IMG/VR virus record: IMGVR_UViG_3300021356_000132
Coordinates: 1-27,154 of that record
Strand: one strand, 5' to 3'
Origin: a virus
DNA length: 27,154 bases
Shown here: one piece after another, positions 7,839 to 13,484 of the stretch
Layout: every line of letters starts with the position of its first letter
How positions within the stretch are numbered: position 1 is the stretch's first letter
Notes under the pieces: model-generated
Database searches by the model: none
Told to the model about the DNA's origin: nothing
The model's input: the letters and a program-made list of their open reading frames with translations, nothing else
Program-made: the position numbers and the translations under genes

Positions 7839-8018
7839 TTAAGAGATTTTGAGGAAACAGTGGCTTCCATTTCTGAAGAAAGCACCAACTTCGTCGAATC
7901 CCATTAGAACACATCCATCAAGTGGGTCAGTACCAGTTTCGTATTCCACGAGCTCAAACCCTGCAGGAATAGAACCAGTAAAGGTGTTCATGTTGATTTC
8001 AATAATTTCAGTTTTCAT
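7839..8018 (-). CDS. 59-aa protein, unknown function
   Basis: A short frame from the ATG at 8018 to the TAA at 7841-7839, first gene after the minus-strand promoter at 8053-8081, behind an AGAGAG ribosome site. The composition is mixed (MKTEIIEINMNTFTG...) with two cysteines (C36, C54) and no membrane segment. Its promoter position, normal codon use and ribosome site argue that it is real. No family recognised. Confidence 0.62.
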   Translation of the reverse strand: MKTEIIEINMNTFTGSIPAGFELVEYETGTDPLDGCVLMGFDEVGAFFRNGSHCFLKIS

Positions 8019-8052
8019 CTAAAAAATCTCTCTTGTTTGATTTGATGGTACC

Positions 8053-8081
8053 ATTCTAACACAACAATTCCAAATTGTCAA
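8053..8081 (-). promoter_or_regulatory. sigma70-type promoter, minus strand arm of divergent pair
   Basis: TTGACA (8081-8076), 17 bp, TAGAAT (8058-8053), with TG placed as an extended -10 (GTGTTAGAAT). It faces away from the promoter at 8159, about 80 bp off, so this is the switch point between the minus-strand and plus-strand transcription blocks. Confidence 0.85.
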
Positions 8082-8158
8082 CAACTTTTTTCATTTATTT
8101 TTATATTATTTTAGAATATACATATAACCAATGGTTCTAATCAATTTGCAGAAAAAGG

Positions 8159-8187
8159 TTGACAACAACTACAAACTGTGTTAGAAT
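8159..8187 (+). promoter_or_regulatory. sigma70-type promoter for thyX
   Basis: TTGACA (8159-8164), 17 bp, TAGAAT (8182-8187), with the same GTGTTAGAAT extended -10 as its divergent partner. The thyX ATG lies 38 bp downstream behind AAAGGAAA. Confidence 0.87.
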
Positions 8188-8224
8188 CCTCTTATCAACT
8201 TTAATGGTATAAAGGAAATACAAT

Positions 8225-8896
8225 ATGAAAGTAAAACTTATCTCCCACTCACAAGCTCCAGACTTCAATGAGTCAGCTCTTGATTTAGTAGCTTATTGTG
8301 CACGGGTAAGTAACCCATCTAATCAGAATAATAAAGAAACGAGTGAAAAGCTTGTTAAGTACCTTATTAAACATAAACATTGGTCACCCTTAGAAATGGT
8401 GTCAGCATGTTTAGAAATTGAAACAACTCGTGATATTGCTCGTCAAATCTTACGACATAGGTCATTCTCATTCCAAGAGTTCAGCCAACGATATGCAGAC
8501 CCTACTGACGATTTATCTTTTGAAATACGAGAAGCTCGTTTACAAGACCCTAAGAATAGACAAAATTCTATGAGTATAGATAAAGACAACGAGCAACAGA
8601 GGCGAATCGCTGAAGAATGGCGAATGAGGCAGATGTCGCACGTACGAGAAGTCAAAGAACTATACAAATGGGCGATAGATAAAGGTATCGCTAAGGAGCA
8701 GGCACGTGCAATACTTCCAGAGGGAAACACCATCAGTCGTATGTATGTTAATGGTACCCTTCGTAGTTGGATTCATTTTATTGAGCTACGTAGTGGCAAT
8801 GGTACTCAACTTGAACACATGGAAATCGCAAGAGAATGTGCAAGAGTAATTGCGAACATTTTCCCTTTAGCTAACGACTATATTGAAAATAATTAA
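8225..8896 (+). CDS. thyX: flavin-dependent thymidylate synthase ThyX
   Basis: This 223-aa enzyme makes dTMP from dUMP with FAD, NADPH and methylenetetrahydrofolate, supplying thymidine for phage DNA. The family signature RHRxxSxxxxSxR is exact at residues 77-89 (R77, H78, R79, S82, S87, R89). The N-terminal ...HWSPLEMVSACLEI... (about 52-65) and C-terminal ...RSWIHFIELR... (about 180-190) stretches also fit ThyX. Length is normal for the family. It starts with an ATG behind AAAGGAAA, from its own consensus promoter. T4 itself uses the unrelated ThyA (td); ThyX is the common choice in marine T4-like phages. Confidence 0.96.
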   Translation: MKVKLISHSQAPDFNESALDLVAYCARVSNPSNQNNKETSEKLVKYLIKHKHWSPLEMVSACLEIETTRDIARQILRHRSFSFQEFSQRYADPTDDLSFEIREARLQDPKNRQNSMSIDKDNEQQRRIAEEWRMRQMSHVREVKELYKWAIDKGIAKEQARAILPEGNTISRMYVNGTLRSWIHFIELRSGNGTQLEHMEIARECARVIANIFPLANDYIENN

Positions 8897-8915
8897 ACTT
8901 TTTTCACAAAAAGGG

Positions 8916-8944
8916 TTGACAAACGATACAAAACCATGTACAAT
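8916..8944 (+). promoter_or_regulatory. sigma70-type promoter
   Basis: TTGACA (8916-8921), 17 bp, TACAAT (8939-8944), followed by the shared leader AAATTAATGGAAAAAGG. It drives the accessory genes from 8977 on. Confidence 0.88.
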
Positions 8945-8976
8945 AGACCTATAAATTAATGGAAAAAGGAAATACT

Positions 8977-9282
8977 ATGAGAAACGACATGATTGAAAAA
9001 GGTGACACAGTACTATTCAAACTGAATGGCGACCGATGCAGAGCATTTATACAAGAGCTTAGCATTGATAGCATGAAAGTTAAAGTAATTGAGAAAAACT
9101 TCGAAAGAAGCCTTTGGGGTGACTTTGAAGAATTTGAAATGGTCATCAACGAATCTGAGTTTGATAGTGTTGAACTTGAAATTTGGGCTGATGGTAGAGG
9201 CTGTGACAACTCTGCAATCGGTGTGAGCGGATGCCACGAACCATGGAAATGGGTGTGGATTGAATCTTCTCAAGTAGCTTAA
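8977..9282 (+). CDS. 101-aa protein, unknown function
   Basis: I start it at the ATG at 8977; an in-frame ATG at 8959 lies in the leader motif shared by several promoters and overlaps the ribosome site. The product begins MRNDMIEKGDTVLFKLNG, a small beta-barrel-like opening (KGDTVLF...CRAFIQEL...MKVKVIE), which could suit an SH3- or KOW-like fold. The C-terminal part is rich in W, C and acidic residues. Function not recognised. Confidence 0.72.
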   Translation: MRNDMIEKGDTVLFKLNGDRCRAFIQELSIDSMKVKVIEKNFERSLWGDFEEFEMVINESEFDSVELEIWADGRGCDNSAIGVSGCHEPWKWVWIESSQVA

Positions 9283-9299
9283 GGAAAAGGAGAAAAAAA

Positions 9300-9491
9300 A
9301 TGAGCTGTTTACATAATGATATGATACTCGAAAATATGGCTGACGAAGTATCTGAAATGACAAATGCTGAAATTGCGTTTGAACTCGGCCAACCGTGGAG
9401 GGCATTAGCACTAAGGTCTAATGCGAGAGAGCAACTAATCGAAGAGTTAGTTAATCAGAGGCTTGACCTCATAGGAGGGCCTCATGGTTGA
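9300..9491 (+). CDS. 63-aa helical protein, unknown function
   Basis: The ATG at 9300 follows a strong AAGGAAAAGGAG ribosome site. The product is acidic and helical (NDMILENMADEVSEM..., then REQLIEELVNQRL), without membrane segments. Its last 8 bases overlap the start of the next gene, which fits a translationally coupled accessory operon. No family recognised. Confidence 0.65.
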   Translation: MSCLHNDMILENMADEVSEMTNAEIAFELGQPWRALALRSNAREQLIEELVNQRLDLIGGPHG

Positions 9492-9648
9492 TTATTACAA
9501 AGAATTTGGTTTGAAGGAAGATGCATCTGAAGCAGAAATTAGAGCTGCAGTAGGAGCACCTTCCAACGAAGAAGAAGACACCTGTATGTGCGGTGAATTA
9601 TTATCTAATTGTGAGGACGCATACACTCACATGACTCACGGAGTTTAA
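9484..9648 (+). CDS. 54-aa mini-protein with a truncated J-domain-like N terminus
   Basis: A short frame from the ATG at 9484 (ribosome site AGGAGGG at 9473-9479) to TAA at 9646-9648. Residues 3-22 (DYYKEFGLKEDASEAEIRAA) closely resemble the start of a DnaJ J-domain, which typically reads DYYxxLGVxxDASxxEIKxAY. The chain then stops being J-like: there is no HPD tripeptide, which J-domains need to stimulate DnaK ATPase. The C-terminal part carries CMCGE and one more cysteine plus histidines (C34, C36, C43, H49, H52), a possible metal site. A true J-protein function is therefore unlikely. Confidence 0.6.
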   Translation: MVDYYKEFGLKEDASEAEIRAAVGAPSNEEEDTCMCGELLSNCEDAYTHMTHGV

Positions 9649-9649
9649 T

Positions 9650-9862
9650 ATGAAAGAGAAATTTATTGAAGCAGCAAAAGATGCTGGATTTGGAATAGCA
9701 CTTGTTGCTGGAATTGGAGCCACATTCGCTGGGCTCATCTTCGCTATGGAAGCTGTAAACATGACAAAAGATAGCATCAGGTTAATGATTGCTACTCCTT
9801 TGTTCATTTATTTTTGTTGGGCATTTGGTGGATTAACTAGGTCTATTCTTAAAAGAGACTAA
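9650..9862 (+). CDS. 70-aa two-pass membrane protein
   Basis: Two hydrophobic segments are visible at about residues 13-35 (FGIALVAGIGATFAGLIFAME) and 44-62 (RLMIATPLFIYFCWAFGG), joined by a short polar loop, with a basic C-terminal tail (RSILKRD). It starts one base after the stop of the 54-aa gene. The size and shape would suit a holin-like or superinfection-type membrane protein, but nothing specific supports either. Confidence 0.7.
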   Translation: MKEKFIEAAKDAGFGIALVAGIGATFAGLIFAMEAVNMTKDSIRLMIATPLFIYFCWAFGGLTRSILKRD

Positions 9863-9900
9863 AAGTTATATCCTTATTCCAAAAAATTATAACAAAAAGG

Positions 9901-9929
9901 TTGACAAATACAAAACAACCGGTTATAAT
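9901..9929 (+). promoter_or_regulatory. sigma70-type promoter with shared leader
   Basis: TTGACA (9901-9906), 17 bp, TATAAT (9924-9929): fully consensus. The leader repeats AAATTAATGGAAAAGG. Here the ATG in the leader (9945) opens a 7-codon frame (MEKETIL) whose TGA overlaps the real start at 9965. Confidence 0.9.
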
Positions 9930-9964
9930 AGTACTCATAAATTAATGGAAAAGGAAACTATATT

Positions 9965-10300
9965 ATGAATTATAAAGTGAAAGAAAGCTACACAAACGGT
10001 GGCACATCTCTACAAGGTTACATGACAGCATCTTACGATGCTCTCGTGGAAGCATTCGGCGAACCTCAATACACTGAAACATCAGGCGACGGAAAAGTCG
10101 ATGTTGAGTGGAATCTTAAAATCACAGAGCCAGACTTTGGCGAAGAGCACGAAGTTACCATTTATAATTGGAAAGATTATGATGGTGGTCTTACAGCTCG
10201 AACTCAGCAAGACTATAACTGGCACATTGGTGGTAGGTCTACTTTGGTAAGTGTTTACATCAAAGAAGCTTTCGAAGAGCTTATGGCGGAGGTAGCATAA
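9965..10300 (+). CDS. 111-aa protein, unknown function
   Basis: First gene behind the promoter at 9901. The N-terminal half has a conserved-looking phage pattern: TSLQGYMTASYDALVEAFGEP (about residues 14-34), then DGKVDVEWNLKI and VTIYNWKDYD, ending WHIGGRS. It looks like a compact alpha/beta protein without membrane or metal motifs. I have a vague memory of similar small proteins in many tailed phages but know no function. Its last base is the first base of the next ATG. Confidence 0.72.
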   Translation: MNYKVKESYTNGGTSLQGYMTASYDALVEAFGEPQYTETSGDGKVDVEWNLKITEPDFGEEHEVTIYNWKDYDGGLTARTQQDYNWHIGGRSTLVSVYIKEAFEELMAEVA

Positions 10301-10539
10301 TGTCAAAAGCAAGTTATAACGCTGTAATGAAAGAGCTCAAAGCTATTAAAAAGCAAATGGATAAAGATGCCAAGAAAGCTCAATTTAAAGCTATGAAAGA
10401 AGCAGCAAAAAACGAACGTGCTGCAGACAATTTGGCTCGTGACAAAAAGCCATTCGACCTTTACTATAACGAAGACTCGTTTAACCCAGCTCTTGAGATT
10501 GGGTACGAAAGCAAACCAGGATTTAGCGACACTTATTAA
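10300..10539 (+). CDS. 79-aa lysine-rich helical protein, unknown function
   Basis: The first ~50 residues are a highly charged, lysine- and alanine-rich helix (MKELKAIKKQMDKDAKKAQF, then more of the same), likely a coiled coil or nucleic-acid-contacting helix. The tail is aromatic and acidic (FDLYYNEDSF). It overlaps both neighbours by one base, so it is embedded in the operon. No family recognised. Confidence 0.68.
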   Translation: MSKASYNAVMKELKAIKKQMDKDAKKAQFKAMKEAAKNERAADNLARDKKPFDLYYNEDSFNPALEIGYESKPGFSDTY

Positions 10540-10679
10540 TGGACATAATTCTTTATTTTCTAATATCAGCATTCTTTATTGTATTAGGAATTAAAATTAT
10601 CATTGTGGGACTAGAGTTTATGTACAAATATGCATTCACGATTTTTACTTTAGTCCTTTTAATTGCACTTCTTGCATAG
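10539..10679 (+). CDS. 46-aa two-pass membrane peptide
   Basis: The ATG at 10539 uses the last A of the preceding stop. Nearly the whole chain is hydrophobic: about residues 2-25 and 31-46, with a single FMYKY break at the turn. It is probably a small inner-membrane peptide. The codon frame is clean and it fills the gap between its neighbours exactly, which is the main argument for it being real. Confidence 0.6.
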   Translation: MDIILYFLISAFFIVLGIKIIIVGLEFMYKYAFTIFTLVLLIALLA

Positions 10680-10688
10680 GAATATATA

Positions 10689-11111
10689 ATGATTGTAAGT
10701 ATGACTGGACCACGAGGTGGTAAAATTTCTTTGGATTTACATGGGATGGCTTTATTAGCAACTCAGTCGTTTGCTAAACAATTAAAAGTTGACAGACTTA
10801 AATCACACATTGAAGTGCGATTCCATCATAAAGCTTTTATTGATGGTACTGCTGAAGGTTATTGTGAAGCTGTCGACAATCGAAACTTTATTATCGATGT
10901 CGCTCTTTATGGTAATTGGATGGCAACATTAGCTCACGAAATGGTGCATGTAAAACAATTTGCACGAAATGAGCTTGACTCGGCTCTTACTGTATGGAAA
11001 GGTAAGGACCACACAAAAACAGAGTATTGGGATGCCCCTTGGGAAAAAGAAGCCCGACGCTTACAGAACAAAATGGTAATAACATTCGAAAAGGAGTTAA
11101 ACGAAGAATGA
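10689..11111 (+). CDS. zinc metallopeptidase-like (SprT-like) protein
   Basis: This 140-aa protein has a zincin active site: H83-E84-M-V-H87, then a downstream YWDAPWEKEAR stretch (about residues 113-123) whose acidic residues can give the third zinc ligand. The same arrangement (HExxH, then W.G......Y...PWE.EA) is common in small phage and bacterial SprT-like proteins. Host SprT-type proteases act on DNA-protein crosslinks, but the phage substrate is unknown. There is no signal peptide, so it should act in the cytoplasm. Its stop overlaps the next ATG (ATGA). Confidence 0.72.
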   Translation: MIVSMTGPRGGKISLDLHGMALLATQSFAKQLKVDRLKSHIEVRFHHKAFIDGTAEGYCEAVDNRNFIIDVALYGNWMATLAHEMVHVKQFARNELDSALTVWKGKDHTKTEYWDAPWEKEARRLQNKMVITFEKELNEE

Positions 11112-11332
11112 CTATCGAAGAGTATTACAAAAAATTAGAACAACACGATTGGTTTTACAATTATAGTGACGACCATCGTGTATGGCTACGAGGAGTTGAA
11201 GAACGTAAAGAGCTTCAAGCCTTATGCCAAGAGAATGATGTATTGACAAAAATGTATGGTCAATATGCAGTTTATATGGACAATCCAAGAGAACTAAGGA
11301 AGCCGTTAATAGAAGATTACATGCCGGTATAG
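11108..11332 (+). CDS. 74-aa protein, unknown function, ends inside tRNA-Thr
   Basis: The start is the ATG at 11108, overlapping the stop of the metallopeptidase-like gene. The product (MTIEEYYKKLEQHDWFYNYS...) is charged, aromatic and probably helical. The opening and the DHRVWLRG stretch are typical of small marine phage proteins, with no function known to me. The last three codons and the stop (TAG at 11330-11332) are the first ten bases of the tRNA-Thr gene, so the coding end and the tRNA acceptor stem share DNA. Confidence 0.7.
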   Translation: MTIEEYYKKLEQHDWFYNYSDDHRVWLRGVEERKELQALCQENDVLTKMYGQYAVYMDNPRELRKPLIEDYMPV

Positions 11333-11398
11333 CTCAGCAGGTAGAGCAGTTGCCTTGTAAGCATCAGGTCGGGAGTTCGATTCTCTCTGCCGGCACCA
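11323..11398 (+). tRNA. tRNA-Thr (UGU)
   Basis: The cloverleaf folds as acceptor GCCGGTA/TGCCGGC, D-stem GCTC/GAGC, anticodon loop CTTGTAA (anticodon TGT) and T-loop TTCGATT, with encoded CCA. The anticodon stem has one T-T mismatch. It reads ACA codons. Confidence 0.92.
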
Positions 11399-11404
11399 AC
11401 AATT

Positions 11405-11481
11405 CGGCCCATAGCTCAATTGGATAGAGCAACAGCCTTCTAAGCTGTAGGTTCCAGGTTCGAGTCCTGGTGGGTCGGCCA
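11405..11481 (+). tRNA. tRNA-Arg (UCU)
   Basis: Acceptor CGGCCCA/TGGGTCG, D-stem GCTC/GAGC, anticodon stem ACAGC/GCTGT with loop CTTCTAA (TCT), T-loop TTCGAGT, discriminator G and encoded CCA. It reads AGA, a codon common in these AT-rich genes. Confidence 0.94.
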
Positions 11482-11487
11482 AATAAA

Positions 11488-11574
11488 GCCTCGGTGGTGG
11501 AATTGGTAGACACAAGGGACTTAAAATCCCTCGACCATTAGGTCATGCCGGTTCAAGTCCGGCTCGAGGTACCA
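11488..11574 (+). tRNA. tRNA-Leu (UAA)
   Basis: An 87-nt class II tRNA with a long variable arm. Acceptor GCCTCGG/TCGAGGT, anticodon loop CTTAAAA (TAA) between GGGA and TCCC, T-loop TTCAAGT and encoded CCA. Confidence 0.93.
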
Positions 11575-11578
11575 ACTT

Positions 11579-11653
11579 GGGATAGTAGCTCAGTGGTAGA
11601 GCAGTTGGCTTTTAACCAATTGGTCGAAGGTTCGAATCCTTCCTGTCCCACCA
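11579..11653 (+). tRNA. tRNA-Lys (UUU)
   Basis: Acceptor GGGATAG/CTGTCCC, D-stem GCTC/GAGC, anticodon loop CTTTTAA (TTT), T-stem GAAGG/CCTTC, discriminator A and encoded CCA. Confidence 0.93.
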
Positions 11654-11670
11654 AACAGAAGGAAATGGAA

Positions 11671-11853
11671 ATGAGTAAAGACAGAATTCCATTAAAGGGC
11701 GGAGACGAATTTGACGTTCTTACAAAAGCTCGTAAGATGTATAAATATTTAGAAAGGTCAAAGGTCGCTAAAAAAATTAAGCGTAAATATAACAAAAGGT
11801 TTAGGAAACATGGAAAAAATGAAATTCAATCCGGTAGCCAAGAACTTGAATAA
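11671..11853 (+). CDS. 60-aa basic protein, unknown function
   Basis: The start is the ATG at 11671, 7 nt behind AGAAGGA; the ATG at 11665 is too close to that site. The opening SKDRIPLKGGDEFDVLTKAR is a pattern I associate with small proteins of marine phages. The C-terminal half is very basic (KIKRKYNKRFRKHGK), suggesting RNA or DNA contact. It lies between tRNA-Lys and tRNA-Ala and is read with them. Confidence 0.7.
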   Translation: MSKDRIPLKGGDEFDVLTKARKMYKYLERSKVAKKIKRKYNKRFRKHGKNEIQSGSQELE

Positions 11854-11938
11854 GTTCAATAAACCTGTTACGCATACTGACCGCAAGAAGGCGATGAAAA
11901 AAGGTTATGTAAAACATCGTGGGGCTGTAGCGCAGTAG
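11810..11938 (+). CDS. 42-aa basic mini-protein, ends inside tRNA-Ala
   Basis: The frame runs from the ATG at 11810 (or the in-frame ATG at 11819) to TAG at 11936-11938. The sequence MKFNPVAKNLNKFNKP.THTDRKKA...GYVKHR resembles a short, lysine-rich protein seen in many T4-like marine phages. It overlaps the preceding gene by 44 bp in another frame and its last 18 bases are the 5' part of tRNA-Ala, so it is squeezed between two other genes. Function unknown; the basic charge suggests nucleic-acid or ribosome binding. Confidence 0.6.
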   Translation: MEKMKFNPVAKNLNKFNKPVTHTDRKKAMKKGYVKHRGAVAQ

Positions 11939-11996
11939 GGAGAGCATCTGCTTTGCAAGCAGAAGGTCGCTGGTTCGATTCCAGTCAGCTCCACCA
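11921..11996 (+). tRNA. tRNA-Ala (UGC)
   Basis: Acceptor GGGGCTG/CAGCTCC, anticodon stem TCTGC/GCAGA with loop TTTGCAA (TGC), T-loop TTCGATT, discriminator A and encoded CCA. Its first 18 bases also encode the end of the 42-aa protein. Confidence 0.94.
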
Positions 11997-12008
11997 TTTG
12001 GATATATT

Positions 12009-12146
12009 ATGAAAAAAGAAGAAAGGTACGAAGGCATTCCACTAGAAAATTATGACGATGGTAATTTTTCCAAAGGTTTAATTTGGGGACTGTCAATTTC
12101 AATTCCGTTGTGGGCTCTCATTATTTTATTAGTTAAATCTCTATGA
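12009..12146 (+). CDS. 45-aa single-pass membrane peptide
   Basis: The ATG at 12009 follows tRNA-Ala by 12 bp without an obvious ribosome site. The N-terminal half is charged and hydrophilic (MKKEERYEGIPLENYDDG) and the C-terminal half (about residues 24-43) is one membrane helix. Its TGA overlaps the ATG of the phosphomannomutase gene, which supports it as a real coupled gene. Confidence 0.62.
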   Translation: MKKEERYEGIPLENYDDGNFSKGLIWGLSISIPLWALIILLVKSL

Positions 12147-12865
12147 AACCAAGAGCTTATATTTTTGATGTCGATGGTACATTAACACCATCTCGTGGAG
12201 TAATGGCTCCAGAGTTTAAAGAAACATTTTTAAAATTTGTAAAAGCAAATCCTGTTTATCTCATTACAGGTTCTGATAAGCCAAAAACATTTGAACAAGT
12301 TGGTTTTGAAATATACGATGCTTGTCAAGCTGTGTATCAATGTAATGGTGCAGAAGTATGGAAAGGTAGCCGACGTATTAAATCAAGTGATTGGAAACCT
12401 TCTTACGAAATTAAACAATTTTTAAAAAATCAAGTACATCACTCTCGTTACCCAATTAAAACAAGTAATCATGTAGAAGTTCGCACAGGTATGATTAATT
12501 TAAGTACTATAGGCCGTGATTGCTCAAGAGAGCAACGAGAAGAATATTATAAATGGGACCAAGTAAATAAAGAAAGAGAAGTCTTTTGTAAAGTAATTGA
12601 AAAACAATTTTCAGATTTACAGTGTTCAGTAGGTGGTCAAATCTCTATTGATATATACCCAAAAGGAACAAATAAAAGCATTATAGCTAATGATTTACAT
12701 GAAGAATATGAGCTATATTTCTTTGGTGATAAATGCCATCATGGTGGAAATGACTATCCACTTAAAATGATTATTGAACTTGGTCAGTATGGTAAAGCTT
12801 TTAATGTTAGCAATTGGATGCAAACAAAAGAATTACTAGAATTAGAGGAAAAAACTTATGAGTAA
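12143..12865 (+). CDS. eukaryotic-type phosphomannomutase (HAD superfamily)
   Basis: This 240-aa protein closely follows the PMM1/PMM2 family, which interconverts mannose-6-phosphate and mannose-1-phosphate for GDP-mannose synthesis. The HAD nucleophile and acid/base are in FDVDGTLT (D9, D11). The cap substrate-binding pattern VEVRTGMINLSTIGRDCS (111-128) parallels FIEFRNGMLNVSPIGRSCS of human PMM2. VGGQISIDIYPKG (163-175) and FFGDKCHHGGND (193-204) supply the Mg-binding and closing motifs. Length equals the family norm (about 245 aa). This type is otherwise mainly eukaryotic; bacteria usually use the unrelated ManB/AlgC enzymes. It may feed sugar nucleotides for glycosylation or alter host surface sugars (inference). 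Confidence 0.93.
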   Translation: MKPRAYIFDVDGTLTPSRGVMAPEFKETFLKFVKANPVYLITGSDKPKTFEQVGFEIYDACQAVYQCNGAEVWKGSRRIKSSDWKPSYEIKQFLKNQVHHSRYPIKTSNHVEVRTGMINLSTIGRDCSREQREEYYKWDQVNKEREVFCKVIEKQFSDLQCSVGGQISIDIYPKGTNKSIIANDLHEEYELYFFGDKCHHGGNDYPLKMIIELGQYGKAFNVSNWMQTKELLELEEKTYE

Positions 12866-13028
12866 ATATAGAATTACTTACAATCATGAAATCAAAGACG
12901 GCGTCGTTTTAGAAGTGGTTGGAACAAAAGAACGAGAAGAAGATGGCAGAATGTATATTCGCCGTATTGATGGTATTATTGTCGATATGCCAGTTGCCAA
13001 TATTACTGAAGAGGTTGAAATAACTTAA
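12858..13028 (+). CDS. 56-aa beta-rich protein, unknown function
   Basis: The ATG at 12858 overlaps the end of the phosphomannomutase gene by 8 bp, and its stop shares one base with the next ATG. The short chain looks like a small beta-sheet (ITYNHEIKDGVVLEVVGTKE..., MYIRRIDGIIVDMPV). No motif recognised. The double overlap and reading frame continuity are the support for it. Confidence 0.62.
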   Translation: MSKYRITYNHEIKDGVVLEVVGTKEREEDGRMYIRRIDGIIVDMPVANITEEVEIT

Positions 13029-13324
13029 TGATTCGTAGTGAAAAGGGTGAGAGAAAGATTGATTGGTATGTCAAATGGGCAGCATCATTCTTTGTACTAT
13101 CAGCTATTATTTTCCGTTCATCAGGCTCAGAATATCATTTATTAGATTTATATTTTAGTTTTATTGGTATTGGATTATGGATGTGGGTCTCGATTATGTG
13201 GGAAGACCGAGCACTGATACTTTTAAACGGAGTCGGATGGTCATTCTTAGCTGTGGGTATTATGAAAGACCACGGACAATTTTGGATTAATTTTTGGCAA
13301 AACATATTAGGGTTGACAAATTAA
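13028..13324 (+). CDS. DUF6552-like membrane protein, copy 1
   Basis: This 98-aa protein starts with DWYVKWAAS (about residues 12-20) and has three likely membrane helices (about 18-35, 41-60, 62-80), with the mid-protein pattern W...IMWEDRALIL. The same frame of motifs (DWYVKWAA, then W...MAWSDRAIMI) occurs in the gene at 13485, so the two are paralogues. This WxVKWxA...W.DRAIM pattern recalls small phage and bacterial DUF6552 proteins of unknown role. Its final codons contain the -35 box of the next promoter. Confidence 0.68.
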   Translation: MIRSEKGERKIDWYVKWAASFFVLSAIIFRSSGSEYHLLDLYFSFIGIGLWMWVSIMWEDRALILLNGVGWSFLAVGIMKDHGQFWINFWQNILGLTN

Positions 13325-13341
13325 GATTAACGTGTTATAAT
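13313..13341 (+). promoter_or_regulatory. sigma70-type promoter for tRNA-Arg(ACG) and downstream genes
   Basis: TTGACA (13313-13318), 17 bp, TATAAT (13336-13341) with TG of an extended -10 at 13333-13334. The -35 box lies in the last codons of the copy-1 membrane gene. Transcription should start near 13348, about 45 nt before the tRNA. Confidence 0.9.
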
Positions 13342-13393
13342 AACACAAATTGTTTCATTAAATGTACAATGTGTATTTTAAGAAACAAAGCAT

Positions 13394-13470
13394 CTCTTCT
13401 TAGCTCAGTTGGATAGAGCGTCTGGCTACGAACCAGAAGGTCGGGAGTTCGAATCTCTCAGAGGAGGCCA
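13394..13470 (+). tRNA. tRNA-Arg (ACG)
   Basis: Acceptor CTCTTCT/AGAGGAG, D-stem GCTC/GAGC, anticodon stem TCTGG/CCAGA with loop CTACGAA (ACG), T-loop TTCGAAT, discriminator G and encoded CCA. A34 needs host TadA editing to inosine to read CGN codons. It stands apart from the other five tRNAs behind its own promoter. Confidence 0.94.
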
Positions 13471-13484
13471 ATTTAGAGTATATT

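Noticed and set aside
11740-11747. TATAAATA inside the 60-aa gene
   Set aside because: It lies in coding sequence with no late-type gene directly downstream; chance is likely in an AT-rich genome.
13325-13393. A small gene or riboswitch in the gap before tRNA-Arg(ACG)
   Set aside because: Only the promoter and a plain AT-rich leader are visible; no frame or stable fold was found.
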